In this document: in pieces, positions 4,600 through 5,637 of the stretch
Layout of the letters: every line of letters begins with the position of its first letter
Numbering within the stretch: position 1 is the stretch's first letter
The notes under the pieces: generated by a model
The model's database searches: none
What the model was told of the DNA's origin: nothing
What the model saw: the letters and a program-made list of their open reading frames with translations, nothing else
Assembly: GCA_900552305.1 (NCBI GenBank)
Contig: URZD01000141.1
Coordinates: 1 to 5,637, forward strand
DNA: 5,637 nt
Reading direction: 5' to 3'
Source of the DNA: an uncultured Eubacteriales bacterium
Lineage (GTDB): Bacteria; Bacillota; Clostridia; Monoglobales; Monoglobaceae
Program-made: the position numbers and the translations under genes

Positions 4600-5637
4600 A
4601 TGGCACAGGACAACGCAAAAATCATGGACGAATTTAAAAACGTTCAGGAAACAAAAAAAATCGACACGTCAAAAAAGCTCAAGATTGGTATTATCGGTAC
4701 CGGCTGGATTGCTGACGCGCACATCAACTGTTACAAGCAGATGCCCGATGTTGAAATCGTTGCGGGTGCAGACCTCATTGAAGGCAAGGCGGAGGCATTC
4801 TTCAAGAAATGGGAGGTTGAGGGCGTTCGCTGCTACAGAAGCCATACCGAGCTTATAGAGAACGAGAAGGACCTTGACGCGGTAAGCATCTGTACATACA
4901 ACAAAACCCATGCGGAGTGCGCGATTGCGGCTCTTGACGCGGGTCTTAACGTAATGCTTGAAAAGCCGATGTGCGTAACAATCGAAGAGGCTGTTGAGAT
5001 TATGAAGGCTGAAAAGAGAAGCGGAAAGGTAATTTCTATCGGATTCCAGCCGCGTCTTGACCCCAATATGCAGAAGATTAAGGAAATCGTTGAGTCGGGC
5101 GAGCTTGGTCAGATTTATTACATTCAGACGGGCGGCGGCAGACGCCGCGGTATTCCGACACCGTTCGGAACATCATTCATCGACAAGAACACGGGCGTTA
5201 TCGGCGCAATGGGCGACATCGGCTGCTATTCGCTGGATATGGTACTCAACGCAATCGGCTATCCCAAGCCGCTGACGGTAAGCGGTTACAAGTCGGACTT
5301 CTTCGGCAAGGACCCGAACTACTCCGGTTACGCTCCGAACCACCGTGCGGAATACGCAAAGATTTTCGGCGTTGAGGACTTTGCGGCAGGCTTTGTTCGT
5401 CTTGAGGGCGGCATAATCCTCGACTTCCGCATTTCGTGGGCAATGCATCCCGACACCCCCGGCGACACCATAATCTTCGGTAAGGAAGGCGCGCTCCGCA
5501 TTCCTTCTACGGATTGCTGGAACGGCTCCGTCGGCGGTCCCATGACGCTGTATCATGACGTGTGCGGCGCACGCACCGAGACCAAGATACCGATCTTCGG
5601 CTCCGGCGACCTCTTTGAGCAGAAGGTGAGATCCTTC
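4600..5637 (+). CDS. Gfo/Idh/MocA-family NAD(P)-dependent oxidoreductase (3' end outside window)
   Basis: The frame runs 346 codons from an ATG with AAGGAG 10 nt upstream to the window edge without a stop, so a short C-terminal part is missing. A polar leader of about 27 residues precedes the Rossmann fold, whose nucleotide motif is KIGIIGTGWIADAH (28-41). The family hallmark EKP is at 121-123; its Lys122 is the usual catalytic/cofactor residue. In the C-terminal alpha/beta domain, GAMGDIGCYSLD (202-213) matches the family GGG-DIG-H-D motif, with Tyr210 where many members have His, as in glucose-fructose oxidoreductase-type relatives. Such enzymes oxidise or reduce sugars, inositols or their derivatives in the cytoplasm. 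No signal peptide is seen, unlike secreted relatives. Substrate is not predictable. Divergent placement from an AraC regulator suggests substrate-induced expression, and it may be the first gene of an operon continuing past the window. Confidence 0.93.
   Translation, partial: MAQDNAKIMDEFKNVQETKKIDTSKKLKIGIIGTGWIADAHINCYKQMPDVEIVAGADLIEGKAEAFFKKWEVEGVRCYRSHTELIENEKDLDAVSICTYNKTHAECAIAALDAGLNVMLEKPMCVTIEEAVEIMKAEKRSGKVISIGFQPRLDPNMQKIKEIVESGELGQIYYIQTGGGRRRGIPTPFGTSFIDKNTGVIGAMGDIGCYSLDMVLNAIGYPKPLTVSGYKSDFFGKDPNYSGYAPNHRAEYAKIFGVEDFAAGFVRLEGGIILDFRISWAMHPDTPGDTIIFGKEGALRIPSTDCWNGSVGGPMTLYHDVCGARTETKIPIFGSGDLFEQKVRSF

Noticed and set aside
5173..5556. Minus-strand open frame of 127 codons opposite the oxidoreductase
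   Set aside because: Antisense shadow of a clear Gfo/Idh/MocA frame.

Overview
The window looks like a chromosomal piece from a gut-type Clostridia (Bacillota; an Oscillospirales/Ruminococcus-like host is my inference). The reasons are strong AGGAGG-type ribosome binding sites, a signal peptide ending in SAFA followed by an IGDTQYTSLQAAM segment, and a clostridial-style cation diffusion facilitator. There are five genes: four on the minus strand and one on the plus strand. Two are cut by the window edges.

Layout. 1-1034 (minus): the 5' part of a gene for a secreted, probably beta-helical surface protein. 1035-1423: a 389-base gap without a gene. It contains a 281-bp segment (1130-1410) bounded by perfect 23-bp inverted repeats and carrying one strong sigma70-type promoter. 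1424-2287 (minus): a complete tyrosine recombinase. 2351-3517 (minus): a CDF metal exporter with a manganese-type site and a duplicated C-terminal domain. 3583-4455 (minus): an AraC-family regulator. 4600-5637 (plus): a Gfo/Idh/MocA oxidoreductase, divergent from the regulator and cut at the right edge.

The main result is a candidate invertible-promoter phase switch ('inverton'). The promoter inside the inverted repeats (TTGACA, 17 bp, TATACT, with a TG extended -10) points rightward here, away from the surface gene and antisense to the recombinase. A hairpin plus T-run made by the right repeat and its flank should stop it after about 55-60 nt, so the cloned state reads as OFF. Inverting 1130-1410 would place the promoter about 150 nt upstream of the surface-protein start, pointing at it. 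The left repeat lacks the T-run, so that path looks open (ON). The recombinase next to the segment, itself outside it, has all catalytic residues and is the obvious candidate invertase. Promoter inversion is a known mechanism in gut bacteria; this particular locus I do not recognise.

The right half looks like ordinary metabolism. The AraC regulator and the oxidoreductase share a 144-bp divergent promoter region with a palindromic operator candidate, which suggests local control of sugar or sugar-derivative oxidation. The regulator, the CDF gene and the recombinase run in the same direction with gaps of 65 and 63 bp, so some read-through into the recombinase is possible. The recombinase also has its own promoter candidate overlapping a 15-bp-arm palindrome.
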